A DNA stretch of 64,000 nucleotides, taken from the NCBI RefSeq assembly GCF_006442815.1, contig NZ_VFVL01000002.1, forward strand, positions 310,001-374,000, given 5' to 3'. A program made the position numbers and the translations under genes. The notes under the pieces are model-generated. The model was not told the origin of the DNA. It saw nothing but the letters and a program-made list of their open reading frames with translations, and did no database searches. Numbering within the stretch: the first letter of the stretch is position 1; each line of letters starts with the position of its first letter. This DNA is from Mesorhizobium sp. B2-4-3 (GTDB taxonomy: Bacteria > Pseudomonadota > Alphaproteobacteria > Rhizobiales > Rhizobiaceae). Below are positions 9,603-19,146 of this stretch, one piece after another.

Positions 9603-10364
9603 ATGATCGTGTTTCGCAAATCCCGCAAGGCGCTGGTGACCGGAGCGGGCGCCGCCGACGGCATCGGCATGGCGATCGCGCGGGCGCTGGGCGCGGCCGG
9701 CCTTTCGGTCACCATCACCGCTTCGTCCGCACGCGTCGAGCAACGGGCGGCGGAACTGCGGGCGGATGGGCTCGATATAAGCGCTTTCATGGCCGACCTG
9801 ACTCTCTCCGGCGATGTCGAGCGGTTACGTGCCGAAACCGGCGAAATCGACATCCTCGTCAACAATGCCGGGATGGGCACCGTCGCCCAGCCGGCGTTGC
9901 AGCGGCGGTTTCTCGATCTCAGCGAAAGCGAATGGGACCGTGGCATCGATGTCAGCCTGAAAACCGCCTTTTTGAGCACGCGCGGATTTTTGGCCGGCAT
10001 GGTGCAGCGCGGCCATGGGCGCGTCGTCAACATGGCCTCGGTGACGGGGCCTTACGTATCCAATGAAGGCGAGGCCGCCTATTCCGCTGCCAAGGCCGGC
10101 ATGGTCGGCCTGACGCATGCGCTTGCCCTGGAGGTCGGCCGCAGCGGCGTCACCGTCAATGCCGTGGCGCCGGGGTGGATCGCGACGGGCGCCTCGACGC
10201 CGGAGGAACTGGTCGCCGCGCGGAACACGCCGCCAGGCCGCGCCGGCAGCCCCGCGGAAGTAGCAGCCGCCGTGCTGTTCCTGGCATCCGACGCAGCCAG
10301 CTACGTCAACGGCGCCGTTCTCGTCGTGGACGGCGGCAACATCCTGCAGGAACGCAAGGGCTGA
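9603..10364 (+). CDS. SDR family oxidoreductase (3-oxoacyl-ACP-reductase-like)
   Basis: A short-chain dehydrogenase of 253 residues. The start at ATG 9603 is supported by a GGAGAG ribosome site and by the cofactor loop beginning at residue 13. That loop, TGAGAADGIG, is longer than the usual TGxxxGxG by two residues. NNAG lies at 87-90, Ser at 146 and Y160-x3-K164; the C-terminus ends in the family-typical VNGAVLVVDGGN. It is the second gene of a probable pair with the SDR at 8764. It converges on the minus-strand sugar operon, with two stem-loops in between. Confidence 0.85.
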   Translation: MIVFRKSRKALVTGAGAADGIGMAIARALGAAGLSVTITASSARVEQRAAELRADGLDISAFMADLTLSGDVERLRAETGEIDILVNNAGMGTVAQPALQRRFLDLSESEWDRGIDVSLKTAFLSTRGFLAGMVQRGHGRVVNMASVTGPYVSNEGEAAYSAAKAGMVGLTHALALEVGRSGVTVNAVAPGWIATGASTPEELVAARNTPPGRAGSPAEVAAAVLFLASDAASYVNGAVLVVDGGNILQERKG

Positions 10365-10398
10365 CCGCGTGCGCGAAAGCCAAAAATTTTGGGAGATG

Positions 10399-10416
10399 GT
10401 AGCGGGAGAGCGCTAC
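10399..10416. repeat. Palindromic intergenic repeat, copy 1
   Basis: An inverted repeat GTAGCG/CGCTAC with a six-base loop, inside TGGTAGCGGGAGA-G-CGCTACA. An almost identical element (one base different, improving the pairing) lies at 44730-44747 in the same orientation, with a partly similar 3' flank. The two copies frame the whole 10.7-44.4 kb catabolic block. Confidence 0.6.
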
Positions 10417-10569
10417 ATAGCAAGACCCACTATCGAGGGGGCGTTCTTTTGCTATCGCCGGCATGCAGCATGATAGCAATCGCGGTCGAGCCTCAAGAGG
10501 TCGAAAATTATGTTGTTGGTTTCCAGATGCGGCATTGGGTCGGCTCGGGAGCTGACGGTTCTGACCCGT

Positions 10570-10593
10570 CAAGAGCGCGATTTCGCGCTCTTG
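10570..10593. terminator. Bidirectional terminator-like stem-loop
   Basis: A perfect 10-bp stem CAAGAGCGCG/CGCGCTCTTG with an ATTT loop, lying between the ends of the convergent SDR genes at 10364 (plus) and 10757 (minus). There is no long U-run on either side, so its strength is uncertain. Confidence 0.6.
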
Positions 10594-10610
10594 CCAATTC
10601 TAGAGCCAGT

Positions 10611-10630
10611 GTTTTCGAAATAGCGAAAAC
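10611..10630. terminator. Second stem-loop in the convergent intergenic region
   Basis: GTTTTCG/CGAAAAC, a 7-bp stem with a six-base loop. On the minus strand the stem itself is preceded by A-rich and followed by T-rich sequence, so it may help stop transcription from either side. Confidence 0.4.
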
Positions 10631-10756
10631 GTTGGAAATACTTTTACGATTTCCTCGCGAAATATCTTTAAACCTGTAGGCGCTATCCCTACTTCATCCC
10701 GTTGTTATCCGGTCGCGTACATTCACCAAAAGCGGACATCGCCAAATGGCGGGCAT

Positions 10757-11569
10757 TCACCCCGGAAAGATCGTAAAACCGCCGTCGACGCGGATGACCT
10801 GCCCATTGATGAAGCGCGCGCGCGGACCGGCGAGAAAGGCCACCGCCTCGGCAATCTCTTCCGGTTCCGCATAGCGGTTCAGCGATTTCTTAGCTGAATC
10901 CATGCGGTTGGGATCGACCACTCGAGTTGCCTGGAACCGAGCCGTCTTGGTGGCGCCGGGGCTGACCGCATTGATTCGCACGCCGTCGTCGATCAGCTCC
11001 TTGGCGAGGCAGCGCGTGTAATGCACGACCGCGGCCTTCAACGTCGAGTAGACGACCTCGGGCGAGCAGCCGAGGTGTGCTGCCGCCGACGCGATGTTGA
11101 TGACGGAGCCGCCGCCGCGCTGCTTCATGGGCGGCACGAAGGCCTGGCAGACCAGCATCGTGCCGATCAGATTGTTCTCGGTGAGCACGCGGATGTCGTC
11201 CAGTTCGATGTCCAGCGCGTTGTTCGGGTTCGGCTTGCCGCCCTTGGCGCCGATGTCGCCGCCGGCACAATTGACCAGCACATGCACGTCGCCGAGATCG
11301 GCCTCGATCTTACGCTTCATCTCGGCCACCGCTTTCTGGTCGCCAATGTTGCCGGTCACCGACGTGACCTTCGTGCCATGACGCTTCAGGCGCTCGGCCA
11401 CCTCTGCGAGATTGGCGAACTCGCCGTATTTGGCCGGCGCTGTTTCGTCCATGTCATGGATCGCGACATTGGCGCCGAGTTCGGCCAGGCGCTCGGCCAT
11501 CACGCGACCGAGGCCACGGCCGGAGCCGGTTACGAAGGCGGTCAAACCGTCGAGTTCACGTGTCGTCAT
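10757..11569 (-). CDS. SDR family oxidoreductase, last gene of the sugar ABC operon
   Basis: A short-chain dehydrogenase of 270 residues with TGSGRGLG at 14-21, a catalytic Ser near 161 and Y174-x3-K178. NCAG replaces the usual NNAG at 100-103, followed by a 20-residue Asn/Pro-rich insertion (GGKPNPNNALD). Its start overlaps the stop of the upstream isomerase gene by one base (TGATG), indicating translational coupling. It is the distal member of the CUT1 importer operon and presumably oxidises or reduces an intermediate of the imported carbohydrate. Confidence 0.85.
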   Translation of the reverse strand: MTTRELDGLTAFVTGSGRGLGRVMAERLAELGANVAIHDMDETAPAKYGEFANLAEVAERLKRHGTKVTSVTGNIGDQKAVAEMKRKIEADLGDVHVLVNCAGGDIGAKGGKPNPNNALDIELDDIRVLTENNLIGTMLVCQAFVPPMKQRGGGSVINIASAAAHLGCSPEVVYSTLKAAVVHYTRCLAKELIDDGVRINAVSPGATKTARFQATRVVDPNRMDSAKKSLNRYAEPEEIAEAVAFLAGPRARFINGQVIRVDGGFTIFPG

Positions 11570-12585
11570 CAGATATTCTCCATCAAACCAAGGTTGCGCA
11601 TGTTGGCGGCGCTGCGGCGGATCATGTCGAGCTCATAGGAAACCAGGGAAGCGTCGTCTTCGCGCTCCCAAGGGGTGCGGTAGTCGGCATCGTCGGGTAG
11701 CCGATTGCGCTGCGCGGCCCGCAGGCAGGCCGCAAATTCGCGCGCCGTCTTCGGCGGATAGCCGTGCCACCAGTCGCCGTTGAGAAAGCGGACATGCCGC
11801 GCCTCCAATGCGCCCGGCTCGAGAACGGCGGTCATGCGGTCATGGTATTGGCCGAGAATTGCAATCAGCTCGGCAAACGGCACCGCGCCATCGCCGATGG
11901 CACAACGGATCAGCCGGTAGCCTTCGCTCGTGAACTGCACGCGGTAATCCTTGAGGTGGACATGGCGGACATAAGGTGCGATCCGCCGTGTAAAATCGAG
12001 TGGCGCTTCGCCGACCGGGAATGTGTTGCCGGTGTCGAAGGTGACGCCGACACTTTCGCCGCCGAGCGCGCAGAAATCGACGAGTTCCTGGCTGGTGAAA
12101 TCCTGGTGATTCTCGATCGCGAGGACATAGCGTTCGGCATTCGCTCGCGGACCCCATTCCTGCAATCTCTCTCGAATGATGCCGGCGTACTCGCTCCATT
12201 TTTCGCCGGCAGCGTTGCGGTCGCCACACAGAACCGGCGTCAGCGCCGTGCGGATGATGTTGGCCTTCAGCAGGCGTGCAGCCCGAAATGCGTCGTCGAG
12301 CGGTTCGCCGACCAGGAGGCCGCCGCTGACGATCGGCGTGATCCCAAGGCCGGCGAGCCTTTTGCGCAGCGCGATCACCGCGTCGTCGGAAAGCTCGTTC
12401 AGCCATGGCACCCAGATCTCCAGCACACGCGCGCCAAGTTCGGTCGCGAGCGCGATGAAACCTTCGAGCCCCGCCGGCTTGGGATTGGCGCGTGGCGTGC
12501 CGCGGCCCTGGAGGCCGAGATGATAGGTCAGGCCGTAGGGGTTCAGGCCAACCTCGAGCATGAAGCGATCCTTCGGTTCGGTCAT
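11569..12585 (-). CDS. Sugar phosphate isomerase/epimerase family TIM barrel
   Basis: A xylose-isomerase-like TIM-barrel protein of 338 residues (AP endonuclease 2 superfamily). Metal and substrate residues appear as AIENHQDF, FDTGNTF and HVHLKDYR. The ATG at 12585 forms a four-base ATGA overlap with the stop of the upstream dehydrogenase gene, which decides the start over longer in-frame options; the next gene overlaps by one base. The family isomerises or epimerises sugars and cyclitols in the cytosol. The C-terminal 60 residues (PPKTAREFAACLRAAQRN) extend beyond the minimal barrel. Confidence 0.82.
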   Translation of the reverse strand: MTEPKDRFMLEVGLNPYGLTYHLGLQGRGTPRANPKPAGLEGFIALATELGARVLEIWVPWLNELSDDAVIALRKRLAGLGITPIVSGGLLVGEPLDDAFRAARLLKANIIRTALTPVLCGDRNAAGEKWSEYAGIIRERLQEWGPRANAERYVLAIENHQDFTSQELVDFCALGGESVGVTFDTGNTFPVGEAPLDFTRRIAPYVRHVHLKDYRVQFTSEGYRLIRCAIGDGAVPFAELIAILGQYHDRMTAVLEPGALEARHVRFLNGDWWHGYPPKTAREFAACLRAAQRNRLPDDADYRTPWEREDDASLVSYELDMIRRSAANMRNLGLMENI

Positions 12586-13349
12586 CGCAGGCCGGCATCC
12601 ACGGTGATCGACTGCTTGGTGATCATGCGGCTGTCGTCGGCGGCGAGGAACAGCACCGTACGCGCGATCTCCTCGCCCAGCAGAACCCGGCGGATCAGCT
12701 GGCGCTGCACGACCTGGTCGACCGACGACTGCGTCTTGTACCAAAGCTGCCGTTGCCGGTCGGTGATGACGGCGCCTGGTTCGATGGCGTTGACGCGGAT
12801 GTTGTCGGGCCCGAACGCCCGCGCCAGCGCGAATGTCAGCCCGATCACGCCAGCCTTGGCCGTCGCATAGGCCGCCATGTCCGCCGCGCCGAAACGCCAG
12901 GCGATCGAGGAAAAATTGACGATCGAACCAAAGCCCAATTCCTTCATGTGCGGATGCACGGCCTGGGAGGCAAAGAAGTGGTGCCGCAGGTTCACGTCCT
13001 GGGCGTGGTCCCAGTATTCCTGCGTCACCTCGGCGACCGGGTGGCGATTGTCGTCGGCGGCGTTGTTGACCAGCACCGCGACAGGTCCGAGGCGGTCGCG
13101 CACCGTGCCGATCGCGGCCTGGAGGGCAGGGATGTCGGTCACGTCGCAGCGCATGAAAAGCGGCGCGTGCGATGCCGCAGAGGCGAGTTCGCGTGCCAGC
13201 GCCTCGCCAGCCTCCTGCTGCAGATCGAGAAACGCGACGCGCGCGCCATTGGCGGCGAAGGCGCGGACCGTGTCGGCGCCGATGCCCGACGCGCCGCCGG
13301 TGATCAGCACGACACGCTCGGCCAGGCTCGGATAGGTGGCAAAGGACAA
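12582..13349 (-). CDS. Aldose 1-dehydrogenase-like SDR (XylB-like)
   Basis: A short-chain dehydrogenase of 255 residues with GGASGIG at 18-24, Ser147/148 and Y161-x3-K165. The opening YPSL, the NNAADDNRH segment, NLRHHFF and the C-terminal DAGLR recall the NAD-dependent D-xylose 1-dehydrogenase of Caulobacter. It probably oxidises an aldose to its lactone as the first step after import. It lies 12 nt after the ABC ATPase gene and overlaps the isomerase gene by four bases. The exact sugar is not established. Confidence 0.8.
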   Translation of the reverse strand: MSFATYPSLAERVVLITGGASGIGADTVRAFAANGARVAFLDLQQEAGEALARELASAASHAPLFMRCDVTDIPALQAAIGTVRDRLGPVAVLVNNAADDNRHPVAEVTQEYWDHAQDVNLRHHFFASQAVHPHMKELGFGSIVNFSSIAWRFGAADMAAYATAKAGVIGLTFALARAFGPDNIRVNAIEPGAVITDRQRQLWYKTQSSVDQVVQRQLIRRVLLGEEIARTVLFLAADDSRMITKQSITVDAGLR

Positions 13350-13361
13350 GGCGAAACTCTT

Positions 13362-14468
<1,107 letters not shown>

Positions 14469-14520
14469 GCAATGCCCTTCTTGGCGGACGGGACGATCGG
14501 CGATAGCGGACAGGCTCCGC

Positions 14521-15426
14521 TCACTTGATCGCACCCTGGGTCAGGCCGCGGACGAAATACTTGCCGCCGAAGAGATAGATCAGCAGCGGCGGCAGCGCGC
14601 CGATCAGCACGGCGGCGCTCATGACATCGTAGGCGCGGACATTCGTGCCGCTTGCCGTCAGCGCGACGAGTGCGGCCGTGATCGGCTGTTGCTGCCCGGA
14701 GGTGAAGACGACACCGAACAGGTATTCGTTCCAGATGCCGGTGAACTGCCAGATCACCGTGACGATCAGGATCGGTGAGGAGAGCGGGAGAATGATCTTG
14801 CGGAAGATGCGCCAGAAGCCTGCGCCGTCGATGCGCGCCGCCTTGATCAGGTCATCGGGGATGCTGACATAGTAGTTGCGGCAGAACAAAGTGGTGAACG
14901 AAATGCCCTGGATGACGTGGATGAGGACGAGCCCGTAGACCGAATTGCTGAGGCCTAGATTGCCGAGGATGAACGCCCACGGCATCAACGAAATCTGGCC
15001 CGGAATGAAGACGCCGAGCAGCATGCAGGTGAACAGCGCTTCCGAACCCCTGAAGCGCCATTTCGACAGGATGTAACCGTTCATCGCGCCGACCAACGTC
15101 GAGATGAATGTTGCCGGGATGGTCATTTTCAGAGAGTTGTAGAAGTTGCGCTGCATGCCCTCGCAGGTGCCGCCGATGCAATAGGTGCTCCAGGCCTGGC
15201 CCCAGGCGTCGAGGCGGAAGCTGCGCGGCAGCGAGATCAGCCCGTTGCGCGCGATCTCCTGCTGATCGCGGAATGAATTCAGCACCACGACCAGCAGCGG
15301 GATCAGGTAGATCGCCGCGAAGATGACTAGCAGCCCATAGATGACGAAACGGGTGAGGAAATGCCTGCGCGCCGCAACCGTGGCAGCGCGATGATCGAGC
15401 GACTGGTCCAGCGCTGCGTCAGCCAT
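14521..15426 (-). CDS. Sugar ABC transporter permease (MalG type)
   Basis: An inner-membrane permease of 301 residues with six predicted transmembrane helices and the EAA coupling loop DDLIKAARIDGAGFWRIFRK that contacts the ATPase. The start MADAALDQ at 15426 overlaps the end of the preceding permease gene by eight bases. A periplasmic loop between helices 1 and 2 holds two cysteines (STYCIGGTCEG), as in glucose/mannose-type CUT1 permeases. Confidence 0.9.
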   Translation of the reverse strand: MADAALDQSLDHRAATVAARRHFLTRFVIYGLLVIFAAIYLIPLLVVVLNSFRDQQEIARNGLISLPRSFRLDAWGQAWSTYCIGGTCEGMQRNFYNSLKMTIPATFISTLVGAMNGYILSKWRFRGSEALFTCMLLGVFIPGQISLMPWAFILGNLGLSNSVYGLVLIHVIQGISFTTLFCRNYYVSIPDDLIKAARIDGAGFWRIFRKIILPLSSPILIVTVIWQFTGIWNEYLFGVVFTSGQQQPITAALVALTASGTNVRAYDVMSAAVLIGALPPLLIYLFGGKYFVRGLTQGAIK

Positions 15427-16354
15427 GCCCGGCTTCCTTTCGCCGCCGCCAGACCACCCAGAACGAATAGGGCACCAGCACCACGGCAAGAGCGGCAAGC
15501 ATCATGATGGCGGCAGCTGCACCTTCGCCGATCTGGCCGCGCTGGAACATCAGGTCATAGACGTAGATGGCGGGGAAGGTGGTTGATATCCCCGGACCGC
15601 CTTTGGTGAGGGCCGCCACGAGGTCGAAGGTCTTGATGGCGAACTGGATCTGGATGACGGCGACCGCCAGGAAGATCGGCGCAATCGTTGGCAGAAGCAC
15701 TTTGCGATAGATGCGGAACGTCGATGCACCGTCGATCTGCGCCGCCTTGACGAGATCCTGGTCCACTGAGCGCAGACCAGCCAGGAAGAGCGCCATGGCA
15801 AAGCCCGAGGCCTGCCAGACGCCGGTGATGATCACCGCGTAGATCGCATAGTGCCGGTCGCTGGCGAGTGCGAAACTGAAGCTCGTCCAGCCGAAACCAC
15901 GCACCAGCGCCTGGATGCCGTCGACCGGGTTGTAGAGCCAGCTCCAGACCGTGCCGGTGACGATGAAGGAGACGGCCAGCGGATAGAGGAAGATCGTGCG
16001 CCAGGCCGCTTCGCCGCGCACGCGCTGGTCGATCAGGATCGCCAGCAGCAATCCCACGGCCATCGAGCCGACAATGTAGAAACCGCTGAACAAGAACAAG
16101 TTGTTGTAGGCGATGTTCCAGCGTCGGTTCGCCCACAGCGACGCGTAGTTGTCCAGGCCGACGAAGCCGTAGGTCGGCAGCAGCGAGGAGTTCGAGAGCG
16201 AGATGTAGAGCGTCCAGCCGGTGAAGACGAAGACGTAGACGAAGCTCGCCACCAGGGAAGGGCCGAGCACCAGCAAGGGCATTGCGGAGCCCAGCCGCTC
16301 CCGCCAGGGGCTGGCGGGGGCCGGGACCGACAGGATCAGGTCGTGATTTGACAT
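15419..16354 (-). CDS. Sugar ABC transporter permease (MalF type)
   Basis: An inner-membrane permease of 311 residues. It has six or more hydrophobic segments, beginning with PLLVLGPSLVASFVYVFVF, and an EAA loop QDLVKAAQIDGASTFRIYRK. It pairs with the permease encoded immediately downstream (eight-base overlap) to form the membrane channel of the CUT1 importer, and follows the binding-protein gene by 65 nt. Confidence 0.9.
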   Translation of the reverse strand: MSNHDLILSVPAPASPWRERLGSAMPLLVLGPSLVASFVYVFVFTGWTLYISLSNSSLLPTYGFVGLDNYASLWANRRWNIAYNNLFLFSGFYIVGSMAVGLLLAILIDQRVRGEAAWRTIFLYPLAVSFIVTGTVWSWLYNPVDGIQALVRGFGWTSFSFALASDRHYAIYAVIITGVWQASGFAMALFLAGLRSVDQDLVKAAQIDGASTFRIYRKVLLPTIAPIFLAVAVIQIQFAIKTFDLVAALTKGGPGISTTFPAIYVYDLMFQRGQIGEGAAAAIMMLAALAVVLVPYSFWVVWRRRKEAGHG

Positions 16355-16419
16355 TCAGGGCGCGGAACTGGAATGGAGGAAGGCCGGGTGCGGAGACATT
16401 GCGCCCGGCCGTTTCCCGT

Positions 16420-17685
16420 CTACTTCTGTGCTTCGGCCGCGTCGGCCATCGCATTGGCGCCGTCCTCGGCCGACATGTCCGGCGTGGCCACGAACTCGGT
16501 GATGGAGTCCATGATCGCGCCGCGCATCTTCTGCGGGATGGTCATATTGTGCGCCATCGAGCGCACCAGCGTGCCGTCCTTGATCGAAGCCTGCAAATCC
16601 TTCTGCGAGAGTTGCTGGCACGGATTGAAGCCCTTCGACAGATCGATATCCAGGCGTGCCGGGATCGAGCCCTTGGCCTGGTTGAAGACCGTCTGGAAGT
16701 CGGGCGACAGGATCAGGCTGGCAAGCAGCTTCTGGCCGTCGATGTAATCCTGGTCCTTCTGCTTGAAGAACACCACCGAGTCCGAGTTGAGGATGAAGCC
16801 GGGTTTGCCCCAATCGGTCGGCGCCTGGGCGCAGACATAGTCGGTGCCTTCCTTGAAGCCGGCGGCGGTCAAAAGGCCGATCGTCCAGTCGCCCATGATG
16901 TGGAACGCCGCGTCGCCCTTGCCGACGAGCGCCGACATCGAATCCCAGTCGCGGCCGACCATGCCCGGATCCATGTACTTGCTCGTCATCAGCCGCATCT
17001 GCTCGAAGGCCTTGACCATCCCCGGGCTGCGCATGGATTCGACATCGCCTTCGACGAAGGCCTTGCGATAGAGATCGATGTCCTGGCCGTAGAGCACGAC
17101 CTCGAACACCGTCGAATCCGTCCAGTCGGCGGTCGAATGCGAGATGCAGATCTTGCCTGAGGCAACGATCTTGTCGCAGGCCGCATTGAACTCGGCCCAG
17201 GTCTTGGGCATTTCCGCCACGCCGGCGGCCTGCATGACCTTCGGCGAGGCCCAGAGCCAGTTGATACGGTGGATGTTCATGGGCGCGGCGACCCATTTGC
17301 CGGTCGGCTTCATCACCGGAAGCAATTCCGGCGCGACTACTTTCTCCCATCCTTCCGAGGCTGCCAGCTCGTCGAGATCGGCGGTCATGCCGGTCTCGTT
17401 CCACTCGGCGATTTCCGGGCCTTTGAGCTGCACGGCAGGCGGGGCATTGCCGGCTATCACGTCGGCACGCAGCTTGGCCAGAGTATTGGCCGTGTGACCG
17501 GCGATCGAGGTTTGTTCCCATTTGCCGCCCTTGGCGGTGAACATCTCGCCGAGCTTTGCGATCGCCTGCGCGTCCGATCCGGTCGCCCATTGGTGCAAAA
17601 GGTTCGTCTTGGGTTCGGCAAAGGCAGCCCCGGCGACAAGGGTGCACGCAGCAGCGGCCGCAAGCGCGGTCATAACGGACTTCAT
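16420..17685 (-). CDS. Sugar ABC transporter substrate-binding protein (CUT1, SBP_bac_1)
   Basis: A periplasmic binding protein of 421 residues and first gene of the importer operon. A Sec signal peptide (MKSVMTALAAAAACTLVAGAAFA) is followed by mature AEPKTN. The fold markers include HQWATGSDAQAI near the N-terminus and a WDS-x10-GDAAFHIMGDW hinge segment. Overall it resembles the glucose/mannose binding proteins (GtsA-like), but the sugar is unproven. It is divergent from the ROK regulator, 145 bp apart. Confidence 0.88.
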   Translation of the reverse strand: MKSVMTALAAAAACTLVAGAAFAEPKTNLLHQWATGSDAQAIAKLGEMFTAKGGKWEQTSIAGHTANTLAKLRADVIAGNAPPAVQLKGPEIAEWNETGMTADLDELAASEGWEKVVAPELLPVMKPTGKWVAAPMNIHRINWLWASPKVMQAAGVAEMPKTWAEFNAACDKIVASGKICISHSTADWTDSTVFEVVLYGQDIDLYRKAFVEGDVESMRSPGMVKAFEQMRLMTSKYMDPGMVGRDWDSMSALVGKGDAAFHIMGDWTIGLLTAAGFKEGTDYVCAQAPTDWGKPGFILNSDSVVFFKQKDQDYIDGQKLLASLILSPDFQTVFNQAKGSIPARLDIDLSKGFNPCQQLSQKDLQASIKDGTLVRSMAHNMTIPQKMRGAIMDSITEFVATPDMSAEDGANAMADAAEAQK

Positions 17686-17830
17686 TGTTTCACTCCCATA
17701 TGCAGTTGCACGGTTCGTATCGACCGCTTATGGCCGCGGTTTGAAGCCGCTGCCGGCGAGATGCGTTAATCTCGAGTTCTTTCCAAGATGACATATTGGA
17801 GCTATCAGTCAACGATGTTTATGTTGATCC
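17686..17830. promoter_or_regulatory. Divergent promoter region of the CUT1 operon and the ROK regulator
   Basis: A 145-bp region containing both promoters. A TCAAC-N9-GTTGA dyad (17809-17827) lies just before the regulator ATG and could be an operator for it. The arms are only five bases, so this is tentative. Confidence 0.4.
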
Positions 17831-19036
17831 ATGACAAAACCTTCGCTTAGAACCTGGCTGATCGACCGACCGTCCGCGTCGCCGGAGAGCATGATCGTGC
17901 GCTGCCTGAGCGAGCGCGGCGTACTCTCGGCATCGCAGATCGCACGCGTCACCGGTCTGGCACGCTCGACGGTCTCAACCGCGCTCAATGGCTTGAGAAA
18001 GTCGGGGATGGTGATCGAAGCCCCGAGCAGCAGCGATGGCATCAGAGGTATTGGCAGGCCAGCCGCGGCCGTTACGCTCAATCCGACAGCAGGCACCTGC
18101 GTCGGAATTCACCTGGCTCTTCAGCAGATACGGCTCATCGTCGCCGATGTCTCGCATTCCGTCATTGCCGAACAAACTATATCAATGCCTCTGGACTACC
18201 AGCCGCAACAGGCGGCCCAGATGGTCAAATCGGCAATTGCCCAATCTTACGCGGAAAACGGTTTGCCGGTGGCGGGGCTCCTGGGTGTTGGGGTTTCCGT
18301 CTCCGGCCCTGTCAGCCGCGATGGAGTGGTGCTGCGCGCGAGCATGGTTCCAACATGGGCCGGCGTCAACATACGCGATGTGTTCGGACCCGTCCTGGAA
18401 CAGCCGATCTTCGCCGACAACGAGAGCAACTGCTCGGCCATTGCGGAGCTGATGTGGGGTGCGGCCGTCGGCCATGACGATTTCGTGCTGTTCAAGATCG
18501 ATCTGGGTGTCGGTGGGGCCATTGTCCAGCATGGCCGGCTGGTGACTGGCATCGCTGGCGGCGCCGGCGAATTCGGGCATATCAGCATCGATCCCGGCGG
18601 CGATCTTTGTCGGTGCGGGAATCGCGGATGCCTGGAGCTCTATGCGAGCTTTGCCCGGCCGCTGGAACAGATTTCGCGTGTCGTGGGGCGGCAGGTGACC
18701 ATGGACGATGTCATCGTGATGGCCGAGCAGGGCGACGTCAGGGCGTTGCGGATGATCGAGGATACCGCCGAGATCGCCGGCCGGGGCCTCGGCCTGATCG
18801 GCTCGGTGCTCAATCCGCCGCTGATCATCATCGGCGGCCAGATGGCTTTGGCGGGCGACATTCTGTTGACGCCGCTGATCGCGTCCTATGAACGCCACAC
18901 GCTCATCAAATCCCGCGATATCGCTCCGGCCCTGCGCACGCGGATAATCATTGGCAAGCACACCGAGAACGACGCCTTGCTGGGCGCGGTCGGTCTCGTT
19001 TTGAGACACCAGACGAAGGGGCTGTCGCTCGGCTGA
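17831..19036 (+). CDS. ROK family transcriptional regulator
   Basis: A sugar-responsive repressor or activator of 401 residues. A winged HTH (LSASQIARVTGLARSTVSTALNGL, about residues 31-56) precedes a ROK sugar-kinase-like domain. The ROK zinc signature GHISIDPGG...CRCGNRGCLE is present near 241-263. It is divergently transcribed from the CUT1 importer operon, which it very likely controls with the imported sugar or its product as inducer. A stem-loop follows the stop. Confidence 0.9.
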   Translation: MTKPSLRTWLIDRPSASPESMIVRCLSERGVLSASQIARVTGLARSTVSTALNGLRKSGMVIEAPSSSDGIRGIGRPAAAVTLNPTAGTCVGIHLALQQIRLIVADVSHSVIAEQTISMPLDYQPQQAAQMVKSAIAQSYAENGLPVAGLLGVGVSVSGPVSRDGVVLRASMVPTWAGVNIRDVFGPVLEQPIFADNESNCSAIAELMWGAAVGHDDFVLFKIDLGVGGAIVQHGRLVTGIAGGAGEFGHISIDPGGDLCRCGNRGCLELYASFARPLEQISRVVGRQVTMDDVIVMAEQGDVRALRMIEDTAEIAGRGLGLIGSVLNPPLIIIGGQMALAGDILLTPLIASYERHTLIKSRDIAPALRTRIIIGKHTENDALLGAVGLVLRHQTKGLSLG

Positions 19037-19050
19037 TCGCCTCGCGACAT

Positions 19051-19074
19051 CGGACCTCGGAGGTTGAAGGTCCG
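19051..19074 (+). terminator. Stem-loop after the ROK regulator gene
   Basis: CGGACCT/AGGTCCG, a 7-bp perfect stem with a 10-base loop 15 nt after the stop codon, followed by the T-rich CTATTGTTCTTCCTT. It lies at a convergent junction with the SBP_bac_5 gene. Confidence 0.55.
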
Positions 19075-19146
19075 CTATTGTTCTTCCTTGACCACGAGCG
19101 GACCGAGTGCTGCCGGCCCCGGAGCCGCCTCGCGACTGCTTGGCAA

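Larger units (their letters stand above)
10365..10756. other. Intergenic region between convergent operons, rich in inverted repeats
   Basis: No convincing gene. It carries a TGGTAGCGGGAGA-type hairpin, scattered ATAGCAA/TTGCTAT words (10417, 10449, 10474) that can pair with one another, and two terminator-like stem-loops. The stretch is clearly AT-richer than the flanking genes. Confidence 0.7.

Noticed and set aside
10399..10416. The TGGTAGCGGGAG word as the 3' end of a tRNA gene or att site
   Set aside because: It begins like a reverse-complemented CCA end, but no T-loop or anticodon arm follows on either strand, and no integrase is nearby.
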